A stretch of DNA of 64,000 bases from assembly GCA_030068145.1 (NCBI GenBank), contig JAPJBO010000488.1:1-64000 (forward strand), in the 5' to 3' direction. Below the pieces are notes generated by a model. That model was not told where the DNA came from, made no database searches, and saw only the letters and a list, made by a program, of their open reading frames with translations. Shown here one piece after another: positions 1 to 9,400 of this stretch. The first letter of the stretch is position 1, and the number at the start of each line of letters is the position of its first letter. The translations under genes and the position numbers were made by a program. This stretch comes from Diplonema papillatum (Eukaryota > Euglenozoa > Diplonemea > Diplonemida > Diplonemidae).

Positions 1-118
1 CCCACCAGCGGCCCCGCCAGCGGCCACACCAGCGGCCCCGCCAGCGGCCCCGCCAGCGGCCCCGCCAGCGGCCCCGCCAGCGGCCCCGCCAGCGGCCCCG
101 CCGGCGGCCCCGCCAGCG
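1..118 (+). repeat. 12-bp GC-rich tandem repeat coding PAAP
   Basis: About nine tandem copies of a 12-base unit (ccagcggccccg and close variants) fill the left edge. In the frame beginning at base 2 each unit codes Pro-Ala-Ala-Pro, giving a low-complexity linker at the visible start of the zinc-cluster ORF. The array probably extends beyond the window. Confidence 0.85.
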
Positions 119-352
119 GACGCGGCAGCGCAGAAGAAGAGGAAGACGCCGGAGCCGGCAGGGGACGGGCCGGCTCCCGCGGGAAGCGACGCCCGGATGG
201 ACGGTGCAGAGCACGTCCACGCCTTCGGGACCCCCACGAAGGCCGCAGCCGGCTACACCTGCGGCGTGTGTAGGAAGAAGAAGGCGAAGGGTCAGCTTCG
301 CTTGGAATGCGAGGGCTGCGACGTCAGCGCGTGCAAGACTTGCACGAGCTGA
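2..352 (+). CDS. Partial ORF: PAAP repeats, basic patch, C-terminal zinc cluster
   Basis: The frame is open from base 2 to a TGA at 350-352; the start lies outside the window. In order it shows PAAP repeats, a basic QKKRK stretch that could be a nuclear signal, and a C-terminal cysteine cluster with three CxxC pairs (YTCGVC, ECEGC, CKTC). Two readings fit. It could be the end of an ORF1/gag-like protein of retrotransposon copy 1. It could instead be the terminal zinc ribbon of a piggyBac-type transposase, which also ends in paired CxxC motifs. The same frame stays open after the stop for another 1.6 kb into the AlkB-2A-endonuclease region, and the stop sits in a TGA-CTA context, which favours one expression unit. 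Function is not established. Confidence 0.5.
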   Translation, partial: PPAAPPAATPAAPPAAPPAAPPAAPPAAPPAAPPAAPPADAAAQKKRKTPEPAGDGPAPAGSDARMDGAEHVHAFGTPTKAAAGYTCGVCRKKKAKGQLRLECEGCDVSACKTCTS

Positions 353-556
353 CTACCTCCACAGCCCGCACCCGGCGCCAGTGGCCCCGCCAGCCCATTA
401 CGGGTTGCCCTGCGCGCGAGGCCCTCGTTCGGGCTGCCGAGTCCTAGCACCCCTGCTAGGCAGTTCGATCACGCAGAGACGGAAAAAGAGAATTCCTGCT
501 CCTCCTCTTTTCCCCTCCCTCTCTCTCACGGCGCGCCTGGCCTCAATCGCCCGGGA

Positions 557-1981
557 GTGATACCCCGAGGGCCCGGTTTTGCGCACAAACAATCCCCCTA
601 CAATAGCCAGTGTGCCCGGCCAACTTGCAACGAGGGCCCCCCCGCCAGGGTGGAGGGACCCATCCCGGGGCTAAGTTTCCAGGCGATCCCTCGGGATCTT
701 CTGGATAGACTGAGCCGAGCACCCGAGCTCAACCCGGAAGCCCCATGGGGAAGGCTGGGGGGTGGACACAGCAGGGAAACCCAGCAGTGGGGGCACGCCT
801 ATCGACTAGGTGAACCCCCGATCAGACTGGAACGGGGTATCCCCGAGGGGCCCCTGAAAGAAGCGGCGGATCTCATACGTGACCGCCTTGGGTGGGAACC
901 GGACCAGTTGCTGGCCAACTGGTACCGGAGGGGAGTGGGGATCAACCCCCACAAAGACCAGAGAGAACTGGGTCCGAGGGTAGCGACCATATCGCTCTTG
1001 AGCGACACGGTCATGGAATGGGAGAGGGGGAGCCGGAGACTGAGAACCCCTCTGCCGGTCGGCACACTGTGCCACATGGAAGGCGAGGCCAGGAACCTGT
1101 GGACACACGGGATTCGTCCCGATGATGTCGCACGCGACCGGGTCTCGCTGACCTACAGGGCCGTGCGCGAGGCCGCCTCCCAAAGTTTGCAAGGCCGGGA
1201 CACCCCGCAAGAAGCTCCCATACCCCCCCCGCCCAGCCCTCAGGCATCCACTGCACCCCCCCAACATCAGTCCAGCCCCGCGCCACGGACACTTTTGCTT
1301 CATCACCAAAGAACTCTACAATCAATCAAAGAATCAGCAAGACAGCGGCTGATAACCGCGGGGGACGTCGAACAAAACCCTGGTCCCGGCCGCGCGGAGA
1401 TGAGGTTCGCGACGTTAAACGTAACCAACCTACTACAGTATCTCCCAGCGGCCGACGCGGTGGAAGCGGATCTTCTCTGCTGCCAGGAGGTGACACTCCT
1501 TCCGTGCAAACGGGTGCAGGCGGAGGAATACCTGCGGAAATGGTGCTGCCACTGGGGTCTGCCACCACCCGGAAGACTCTGTAGGAACTCCGGTAGTCGC
1601 TCGACGATGAACGCCGCGAACGGAGGGCTCTCCACTCTAGTACTGAGACCGATACCGGCGTACGATACGATGACGGCGCTCTCGCACGCAGCAATACGGT
1701 CCCCGGACCGAGTGAGCCATACGGTAGTAGCAACAGGGGCCGGCAACACGTTCGTGCACGTGTTCAATGTCTACTGCCCTTCCGGAAACGGGAGGGCGGA
1801 GAGCGAGGAGCGTGAGGACATGCTGGAGAAGATCCTCTTCGCAGCGGCGGATAGCCTCGGTGACGTCCCCATAATGGTGATGGGTGACCTGAACAGAAGA
1901 AGACCGGTCCCCTGTACTGCGGAAGGCACTAAGGAATGGATGGTCCGACGCAGCGGAACTGCACCATGCGCGTACCGGTGA
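557..1981 (+). CDS. AlkB-like dioxygenase - 2A - APE endonuclease N-terminal part (copy 1, frameshifted)
   Basis: The frame is open from 353 to 1981 and has no ATG before about 1015; position 557 is only the first GTG. Codons at roughly 650-1170 match AlkB-type 2-oxoglutarate/Fe(II) dioxygenases: an N-x-Y lead-in (LANWYRRG), the iron-binding HxD as HKD (His 950-952, Asp 956-958), the distal His in WTHGI (1106-1108), and the 2-oxoglutarate arginine motif RVSLTYR (Arg 1139-1141 and 1157-1159). A Pro/Ser-rich linker follows, then a 2A peptide (1364-1387) and the start of an APE endonuclease (TLNV, CCQEV, GDLN). AlkB proteins oxidatively demethylate alkylated nucleic acids; RNA or cDNA protection is the obvious guess. 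Relative to copy 2, two bases are missing near 1895, so this frame ends early at 1981 after unrelated residues. Confidence 0.8.
   Translation: MIPRGPGFAHKQSPYNSQCARPTCNEGPPARVEGPIPGLSFQAIPRDLLDRLSRAPELNPEAPWGRLGGGHSRETQQWGHAYRLGEPPIRLERGIPEGPLKEAADLIRDRLGWEPDQLLANWYRRGVGINPHKDQRELGPRVATISLLSDTVMEWERGSRRLRTPLPVGTLCHMEGEARNLWTHGIRPDDVARDRVSLTYRAVREAASQSLQGRDTPQEAPIPPPPSPQASTAPPQHQSSPAPRTLLLHHQRTLQSIKESARQRLITAGDVEQNPGPGRAEMRFATLNVTNLLQYLPAADAVEADLLCCQEVTLLPCKRVQAEEYLRKWCCHWGLPPPGRLCRNSGSRSTMNAANGGLSTLVLRPIPAYDTMTALSHAAIRSPDRVSHTVVATGAGNTFVHVFNVYCPSGNGRAESEEREDMLEKILFAAADSLGDVPIMVMGDLNRRRPVPCTAEGTKEWMVRRSGTAPCAYR
1364..1387 (+). other. 2A ribosome-skipping peptide (DVEQNPGP)
   Basis: The in-frame octapeptide DVEQNPGP fits the class-1 2A signature D-V/I-E-x-N-P-G-P exactly, with a suitable upstream stretch (RQRLITAG). 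Skipping would occur between Gly (1382-1384) and Pro (1385-1387), releasing the AlkB-containing part from the endonuclease-RT. The endonuclease methionine (EMRF) begins only four codons later. 2A peptides are known in trypanosomatid L1Tc and in some animal APE-type LINEs. Confidence 0.9.
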
Positions 1982-2093
1982 CACACCACCACCACCGACC
2001 TTTACCAGCGCCCGGACATCGGGCACGAGGATCGACCGCATACTCCTCAACCGAATAACGACGGGAGCTTTCCGCCAATGCGTCACCACCGCG

Positions 2094-5000
2094 GTGAACG
2101 TGCCGGGACACCGGCTCGTGACAATGACCCTGGACATTGCGGCGCTGCGCCAAATCGTGTGGCGATTTAAAGTACCGCGGGAAATCTCTACGGAGGGGGG
2201 ACCCAAGTGGGGCCTCTCGGACACAGAAGCTTACAGGGAAGCCGTACAGAGACTGGCCAACTCCGATTTCGCAGAACGGCTGGCAGCACAGCGAGTGGAA
2301 GAGGCCTGGCTCGAGTGGTCACGAGTCAGTGAGCAGTACTTGCAGGATGCCTTCGGAATCCCTGCGGAAGAAAGGGGAAGAAGTACCGGCCGGGGGATAA
2401 AGACGTCACCTAAAAGAGTCTGCATCACGGCAAGCACTGCGAGCGACGGGTCGGGGGCGGCGAACAGCAGACAGCTACGGCTCCGGAAGGCCATCCACAG
2501 GATGGAACGCATCTGCAGCTACCTTGCGCAACGGCGCGGGCCGGAGGCAGTTCCGCATGAGGTATCCCGTTGCTGGCAGAACAGCAGGCGGCTGGCACAG
2601 GCGTGCATGAAAGATGGCCAAGGGACAGAAGGATTCCCGGATCATGAGGAGGCGAAGCAGCTTCTCACGGCATTGCGGGAAGAGACGAGCAGGCTCGGAA
2701 AGGAAGGATCGGCGGCCAGGTTTACGAAATACCGAGACAAGCTGAACGAGAGGGCCGATGCGAGCAGACGATGTCTGACAACCATCTGCGCCGGACGCGC
2801 TGAGCCGTCGGGGGTGTTGCGAAAGGGGGCGGGAGTGACTGCAAATGTTGACGAGATGGACGAGGTGCTGAACACTGCGTGGGACCCTATCCTGCGTAAG
2901 TACAAGGACGGGCCAGAGCCGGAGTACGAGCCGTTTCGGGATCGGTTCCGGGATCACATCGGCCCACATATGATGGAAGCCGGAACAATCACGGGGGAGG
3001 AGCTGCGAATTCTGCTGAGGAAGAAGCCGAAGAAAAGCGCGTCAGGGGTGGATGGCTGGCGTATGGCTGAACTGCGGGAGTTGCCGCTCCCCCTGCTGAA
3101 TGCACTTGCAGACGTCATGAACCTGGTCGAAGCAACTGGAGACTGGCCGGCAAGCATGACAACTGCGCTGGTGTCGATGGTGCCGAAGGATGAGAGTCAA
3201 GACCCGCTGCACACAAGACCGATAACCGTCACATCCGCCGTGTACCGCTTATGGGCCTGCCGCAGGCTGGCGGACATAGTTCTGTGGCAAGAGGAATGGA
3301 TCGAAGAAGGACAGAAAGGCTTTCGACCGGGTCACCGGATCGAGGACGTCTTGATGGAAATTGGGCTCGAGATGGAGGACGCCTTGTTAGACGGGGAGCC
3401 GCTCTACGGTGTGGCGCTGGACTTCCGGAAATGCTTCGACATGGTCCCGCGAGAGATAGTACTGCGCTTAGCCGAGGACTTAGGATTGCACAATCGGGTT
3501 CTCAAGCCGCTGAGGGCTATCTACAGACTGCTCGCGAGACGCTTCAAGCTACCATTAGGGGTGGGCAGGGAGTTCAGTGTGACCAACGGTATCCTTCAAG
3601 GGTGCCCTGTATCCGTCATACTCATCAATGCCCTGCTGTCGGTAGTGATGAAAGCGGTCAAGAAAGAAGCGGAGGGTGTGAGTCCAAAGTCATACGCGGA
3701 CGACGCCACACTGCTGTCCAGGCTGTCGGAGGCCGCCCTGCAAAAGGGAGTGGACGTAGTAGACGAGTTCTGCACACTCACCGGGATGGAGCTAAACCTC
3801 CAGAAGACGGTCGCGTTCTCGACGAGACGTAGGCATCAGTCGACTCTCAAACTCCGCAGCGTGGATGCGCTGCTGCGGTTTAGCAAATCCGTCAAGTGCC
3901 TCGGGGTCCTAGTCTCGACGGCGAAGAATAGGACGGAAAGGTCCGACTCGGAGAGGGTGGAGAAGGCGGCTGCCCTGGCGGAAGGCCTCCGCCATGCGCC
4001 GTTCCGGTACGAAAAGCGGGTCCGGATTGTGCAGTCGAATGTGCTACCGGCGGCGCTGTCAGGCTGCTCTTTCGCGCCGGTATCGAAGGTGGCGATGAAA
4101 CGGCTGACGACGTCGGTGATGGGACTGATCTGGGGTGGATCCAACCCGAAGCGCGCGAGGGAGATGGTCCTAAACTTTCAGGAGAAGGGCCACCTGACGG
4201 ATCCCGGTACATGCCTAGCATATAGGGTGACGACAGCGTTTTACGCGGCGTGCGAGAGGTTGCCACGACTGCTGCCTCTGATGGAGAGCATCCGGGGAAG
4301 ATACGCCGAGGGGGACCTACCCCTGGGGCCAGTTGGACTGGCGATGAGGAGCATGGAGGAGTGTGGACACGTATGGGGACCCGGGCCCCTGTCTCGCACG
4401 CTGAGGAATGGTGCAACATATGACCCGTTAGCCTCGGCACCTTCGAAGAGGGGACATGAAGTTAGGGCGGACTTGAGGGCGAAGACGTGGTCCCGACTGG
4501 TGGCGAGGCGGCCGGGATTTGAGGGCATACAGAGAGCCGACCTGGAGCGGACGAACACCTTCTGGAGGATGCGTGAATGTCCCGCGCACACCGCGAGGCT
4601 TATACGTGTAGCGTTGGCGGGGGGGGTGAACACGGCTGAGTACACGTCGCGGATGAGGCAGGCCGGAGCTGAGCCGCAGGCGCCCAGCTGCAAGCACTGT
4701 GGAAGCGGCGACACCGAGGACGAGAAACACGTATTCTGGGACTGCGGAGCGTACTCGCACATACGGCGACGAGAGGCACATGCCGAGCTGATGGCAGCCA
4801 ACCGGGCCGACTGGCCCAGATGCACGCTGGAACACGGTGTGGTAGTACCCGAGAATGCCCAATTCTCGAGGCGGCTCCAGGAGATGATGGCTGAAATCCT
4901 TGCGGAACGGGCTGGGCTCGAAGCACGTGGCTGGGTGGCCAGGAACCCCACGACCCCCTGGTCGAGAGCGAATGCGATGCCTGCCGAGAAATTTGACCAC

Positions 5001-6383
5001 CCCTTCGCGCGGATTGCCCCGGCATGGACGTGGGAGCGGAACAAGACCTGGGGACTACCGACGTTTTATGCGTTGGTAGCGTGGCTGTCGGACATGCAAT
5101 GGACCGAGAACGGGCAGGCGTCAATGCTGGAGCTTGCGATCGACTTTGAACTCTTCTCGGGCCTCAGCATGCCGCTGCACGGGAATGCGCCGAAGGGGGT
5201 GAGAGAACGGGGAAACGTCCTGCGCTGCATGATGAGCGCGTTGGACAAGCTGGCGGCACAGCAAGGGCTGGGAAGCTGCATGAGAGGAGAGAGGGTGTGC
5301 CCGACGACGTCGCTGTCGTTCATGGGCATCACGGGGATATCGGGTATACGGCCCAGGCCACGCTTTCGCGAGGCACACACGGGGACGATACTTGAGGAAC
5401 AAGTGAAAGGAAGCGATGTAGGGACGCAGTGCCCGACGTACCCTGACTGGACGATCGGGAGAGCGGCGAGGTGGGCCCTGCCTGCCCCACCACAACTGCA
5501 CCCAGACCCCGTGCATATGCCGGGTGTCGGTATAGAGAAGGCACTCGTCACGTGCGCGACCCATCACAAAGGGAAGTGTGAGGCGTGCAGAGCACTCGTC
5601 CGAAGGGACGTTCCCACGGTAGAGATGTGCTGCCGGCACCATCACCACGCGAACGATGGGCAGCCGATCGCGGTGTGCACAGAGCACAGCACGACGAAGT
5701 GCGGCGAGTGCAAGACGGCGGCGGCGTGTTGCCGCAGCGGGCATCATGCCTGCCGCACGCATGGCAGAGGAACCTGCCAAGAGTGCAAAAGGCTCCCTAC
5801 GCTGACGCAGAGGCGACCGGCGGCATGTTGCAGCCGCGGCCACCACCAGTCCAACAAGCCGAACGTCCAGTCAACCCCCGGACGCAACAAGAAGAAGAGG
5901 CCCTCCTCACCCACCCAGGTGGGTGTACAGCGGGAGACGCCATTAGGAAAGCGAGCGGCGCGAGCGGCGCGAGCGGCGCGAGCGCCGCTCGCGGCAACGA
6001 AAAAGGAGACGGCGGCAACCGGACGGGCGACCAAGAGGCCGCCACCAACGCCAGGAACCAGCGAACGACCAGCGCTGAAGAAGAGGGTGCTTGGCACCCC
6101 GAAGGAAGGCCCGATCGCCGGCCGCAAGCGGAAGAAGACGAAGGCAACCACCCCCGACTCAGGGGTGCATCGAAGGAAGAAGAAGGTTCCGAGGGCAAGC
6201 AGCTCTCAGAAACGACCGGGGACCACGGGCACGCCAATGCCCTCGAAAGTGAAAAACGGGCACACGTGCCCGCCCTCGTACTCGCCGACTCAGTCTCTGG
6301 AATCGCAAGAAAGCCAAACCCCGCTAGCTCCACAAATGCTTAACCTTGACGACGCAATGGCAGGTGACGACGTCATCCGATAA
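2094..6383 (+). CDS. Reverse transcriptase part of retrotransposon copy 1 (downstream of frameshift)
   Basis: This frame is open from just after the 2-base deletion (about 1896); 2094 is only its first in-frame ATG. It codes the end of the APE domain (GTRIDRILLN, PGHRLV), then a LINE reverse transcriptase: motif A ALDFRKCFDM, motif B NGILQGCPVS and the catalytic YADD box at 3693-3704. Further on come a C-x2-C-x9-H-x4-C knuckle (4689-4745), typical of the C-terminus of APE-class LINEs, and a threefold Cys/His array (5553-5849). A Lys/Arg/Pro-rich tail with several KKR patches ends the protein. No RNase H domain is seen. It is close to copy 2 throughout. Because the start is separated from the endonuclease N-terminus, it is a broken gene, although the RT itself keeps its catalytic residues. 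Confidence 0.85.
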   Translation: MNVPGHRLVTMTLDIAALRQIVWRFKVPREISTEGGPKWGLSDTEAYREAVQRLANSDFAERLAAQRVEEAWLEWSRVSEQYLQDAFGIPAEERGRSTGRGIKTSPKRVCITASTASDGSGAANSRQLRLRKAIHRMERICSYLAQRRGPEAVPHEVSRCWQNSRRLAQACMKDGQGTEGFPDHEEAKQLLTALREETSRLGKEGSAARFTKYRDKLNERADASRRCLTTICAGRAEPSGVLRKGAGVTANVDEMDEVLNTAWDPILRKYKDGPEPEYEPFRDRFRDHIGPHMMEAGTITGEELRILLRKKPKKSASGVDGWRMAELRELPLPLLNALADVMNLVEATGDWPASMTTALVSMVPKDESQDPLHTRPITVTSAVYRLWACRRLADIVLWQEEWIEEGQKGFRPGHRIEDVLMEIGLEMEDALLDGEPLYGVALDFRKCFDMVPREIVLRLAEDLGLHNRVLKPLRAIYRLLARRFKLPLGVGREFSVTNGILQGCPVSVILINALLSVVMKAVKKEAEGVSPKSYADDATLLSRLSEAALQKGVDVVDEFCTLTGMELNLQKTVAFSTRRRHQSTLKLRSVDALLRFSKSVKCLGVLVSTAKNRTERSDSERVEKAAALAEGLRHAPFRYEKRVRIVQSNVLPAALSGCSFAPVSKVAMKRLTTSVMGLIWGGSNPKRAREMVLNFQEKGHLTDPGTCLAYRVTTAFYAACERLPRLLPLMESIRGRYAEGDLPLGPVGLAMRSMEECGHVWGPGPLSRTLRNGATYDPLASAPSKRGHEVRADLRAKTWSRLVARRPGFEGIQRADLERTNTFWRMRECPAHTARLIRVALAGGVNTAEYTSRMRQAGAEPQAPSCKHCGSGDTEDEKHVFWDCGAYSHIRRREAHAELMAANRADWPRCTLEHGVVVPENAQFSRRLQEMMAEILAERAGLEARGWVARNPTTPWSRANAMPAEKFDHPFARIAPAWTWERNKTWGLPTFYALVAWLSDMQWTENGQASMLELAIDFELFSGLSMPLHGNAPKGVRERGNVLRCMMSALDKLAAQQGLGSCMRGERVCPTTSLSFMGITGISGIRPRPRFREAHTGTILEEQVKGSDVGTQCPTYPDWTIGRAARWALPAPPQLHPDPVHMPGVGIEKALVTCATHHKGKCEACRALVRRDVPTVEMCCRHHHHANDGQPIAVCTEHSTTKCGECKTAAACCRSGHHACRTHGRGTCQECKRLPTLTQRRPAACCSRGHHQSNKPNVQSTPGRNKKKRPSSPTQVGVQRETPLGKRAARAARAARAPLAATKKETAATGRATKRPPPTPGTSERPALKKRVLGTPKEGPIAGRKRKKTKATTPDSGVHRRKKKVPRASSSQKRPGTTGTPMPSKVKNGHTCPPSYSPTQSLESQESQTPLAPQMLNLDDAMAGDDVIR

Positions 6384-6453
6384 CCTGACTTTCAAGGCAG
6401 TGCATGCTAATCCATGTGGTTCATGTACTTAAAAGAACTCAATGCTTAACGGC
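6384..6453 (+). other. 3' UTR and terminal hairpin of retrotransposon copy 1
   Basis: From cagtgcatgc onward this tail is identical to that of copy 2. It contains a 7-bp stem (gtgcatg 6400-6406 with catgtac 6422-6428, one G-U pair). It ends in aactcaatgcttaacggc without poly(A). A structured, tail-less 3' end suggests the RT recognises the RNA by structure. Confidence 0.7.
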
Positions 6454-9400
6454 TGCACGGAGATGAAGTTCGCGACGCTCAACGTGACCAGCATGCTGCA
6501 GTACATAGTAGCGGTTAACGCGGTGGAAGCCGACCTTCTTTGCTGCCAGGAGGTCACACTCCTTCGATGCAAACGGGCACAGGCGGAGGAATACCTACGG
6601 AATTGGTGCTGCCACTGGGGTCCGCCACCTCCCGGGAGACTCTGTAGAAGCTCCGGTAGTCGCTCGACGACGAACGCTGCGAACGGGGGACTCTGCACTC
6701 TAGTACAGAGGCCGATACCGGCGTACGACACGTTGGCAGCGCTCTCGCACGTGGCGTTACGGTCCCCGGACCGGGTAAGCCATACTGTAGTCGCAACAGG
6801 GACCGGCAGCACCTTCGTGCACGTGTTCAATGTCTACTGCCCATCAGGAAACGGGAGGGCGGAGAACGAGGAACGTGAGGACATGCTGGAGAAGGTCCTC
6901 TTTGCGGCGGCAGACAGCCTCGGCGACGTCCCCATACTGGTGATGGGAGACCTCAACACGGAAGAAGATCGGTCCCCTGTTCTGCGGAAGGCACTTAGGA
7001 ACGGATGGTCCGACGCAGCGGAACTGCACCATGCGCGCACCGGGAACACGCCTCCGCCACCGACCTTTACCAGCGCCCGGACGTCAGGCACGAGGATCGA
7101 CCGCATACTCCTCAACCGCATAGCGGCGTGTGCATTCCGTCAATGCGTCACCACCGCGGTGAACGTACCGGGACACCGGCTCGTGACAGTGACCCTGGAT
7201 ATTGCAGCGCTGCGCCAAAGCGTGTGGCGATTTAAGGTGCCGCGGGAAATCCCGACAGAGGGGGGGTCCAAGTGGGACCTCTCGGAAGCAGAAGCCGACA
7301 GGGAAGCCGTACAGAGACTGGCCAACTCCGAATTCGCGGAACGATTGGCGGCGCAGCGGGTGGAAGAGGCCTGGCTCGAGTGGTCACGGGTCAGTGAGCG
7401 GTACTTGCAGGATGCATTCGCCGTCCCTGTGGAAGAGAGAGGAAGGGGTACCGGCCGGGGGATGAAGACATTGCCGAGGAGGGTCTGTGTCACGGCGGGC
7501 ACTGCGACCGACGGGTCGGGGGCAGCGAACAGCAGGCAGCTACGGCTTAGAAAGGCCATCCACCGGATGGAACGCATCTGCAGCTACCTCGCGCAACGTC
7601 GCGGGCCGGAAGCTGTTCCACATGAGGTGTCCCTCTGCTGGCAGAACTGCAAGCGGCTGGCACAAGCGTGCATGGTGGGCGACCAAGGCGCAGGGGGGTT
7701 TCCGGATCATGAGAAGGCGAAGCAGCTGCTCACAGCGTTGCGGGAAGAGACGAGTAGGCTCGGAAGGGAAGGATCTGCGGCCAGGTTTACGAAGTACCGA
7801 GACAAGCTGAACGAGAGGGCGGACGCGAGCAGACGATGTCTAGCGACCGTCTGCGCCGGTCGCGCTGAGCCGTCGGGAATGTTGCGCACCGGAGCGAAGA
7901 TGACTGCAAATGTGGACGAGATGGACGAGGTGTTGCACACTGCGTGGGACGCTATCCTGCGTAAGTACAAGGACCGGCCAGAGCCGGAGTACGGTCCGTT
8001 TCGGGATCGGTTCCAGGAGCACATCGACACACACTTGATGGAACCCGGAACGATCACGGGGGAGGAGCTGCGGACTCTGCTAAGGAAGAAGCCGAAGAGA
8101 AGCGCGTCAGGCGTGGATGGCTGGCGCATGGCTGAACTGCGGGAGTTGCCGCTTCCCCTGCTGAATGCGCTAGCGGATGTCATGAACCTGGTCGAAGTGA
8201 CTGGGGTTTGGCCGGCGAGCATGACAACTGCCCTGGTGTCGATGGTGCCGAAGGATGAGAGCCAAGACCCGCTGCACACGAGGCCAATAACCGTCACGTC
8301 CGCTGTGTACCGCCTATGGGCGTGCCGCAGGCTTGCGGACATAGTCCTGTGGCAGGAGAAGTGGATCGAAGAAGGACAGAAGGGCTTTCGACCGGGTCAC
8401 CGTATCGAGGACGTCCTGATGGAGATAGGGCTCGAGATGGAGGACGCCTTGCTAGATGGAGAGCCGCTCTACGGGGTGGCGCTGGACTTCCGGAAATGTT
8501 TCGACATGGTCCCGCGAGAGATAGTGCTGCGCCTGGCCGGTGACTTAGGGTTGCACAATCGGGTTCTCAAGCCGCTGAGGGCGATCTACAGACTGCTCGC
8601 GAGACGCTTCAAGCTGCCTCTAGGGGTGGGCAGGGAGTTTAGTGTGACCAATGGTATCCTTCAAGGGTGCCCTGTGTCCGTCATCCTCATCAATGCCCTG
8701 CTGTCGGTAGTGATGAAGGCGGTCAAGAAAGAAGCGGAGGGGGTGAGCCCAAAGTCGTACGCAGACGATGCCACGCTGCTATCCAGGCTGTCGGAGGCCG
8801 CCCTGCAAAAGGGGGTGGACGTAGTAGACGAGTTCTGCACGCTCACCGGAATGGAGCTAAACCTCCAGAAAACGGTCGCCTTCTCGACGAGACGTAGGCA
8901 TCAGTCGACGCTCAGACTCCGCAGCGTGGATGCGCTGCTGCGGTTTGGCAAATCTGTCACGTGCCTGGGGGTCCTAGTCTCGACGGCGAAGAATAGGACA
9001 GAAAGGTCCGACTCGGAGAGGGTGGAGAAGGCGGCTGCCCTGGCGGAAGGCCTCCGCCATGCGCCGTTCCGGTACGAGAAGCGGGTCCGAATTGTACAGT
9101 CGAATGTGCTACCGGCGGCGCTGTCAGGCTGCTCTTTCGCGCCGGTGTCGAAGGTGGCAATGAAACGGCTGACGACGTCGGTGATGGGACTGATCTGGGG
9201 TGGGTCCAACCCAAAGCGCTCGAGGGAGATGGTCCTAAATTTTCAGGAGAAGGGCCACCTGACGGACCCCAGTACATGCCTAGCATATAGGGTGACGACG
9301 GCGTTCTACGCGGCGTGCGAGAGGTTGCCACGACTTCTGCCTCTGATGGAGAGCATCCGGGGAAGGTACGCCGAGGGGGACCTACCCCTGGGGCCAGTTG

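Larger units (their letters stand above)
353..6453 (+). mobile_element. Non-LTR (LINE) retrotransposon, copy 1, with AlkB and 2A
   Basis: The order is AlkB-like dioxygenase, 2A peptide, APE endonuclease, reverse transcriptase, CCHC-type knuckle, Cys/His array, basic tail and 3' UTR. There are no long terminal repeats and no poly(A); the element ends in aatgcttaacggc, exactly as copy 2 does. It cannot produce a full APE-RT protein, because a 2-base deletion near 1895 relative to copy 2 throws the endonuclease out of frame. The 5' boundary is unknown: it may lie at or before the window start if the upstream zinc-cluster ORF is its ORF1. The APE plus RT layout with a C-terminal knuckle places it among APE-class LINEs (Jockey/I/CR1/L1-like breadth), but no clade is claimed. 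Confidence 0.85.
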
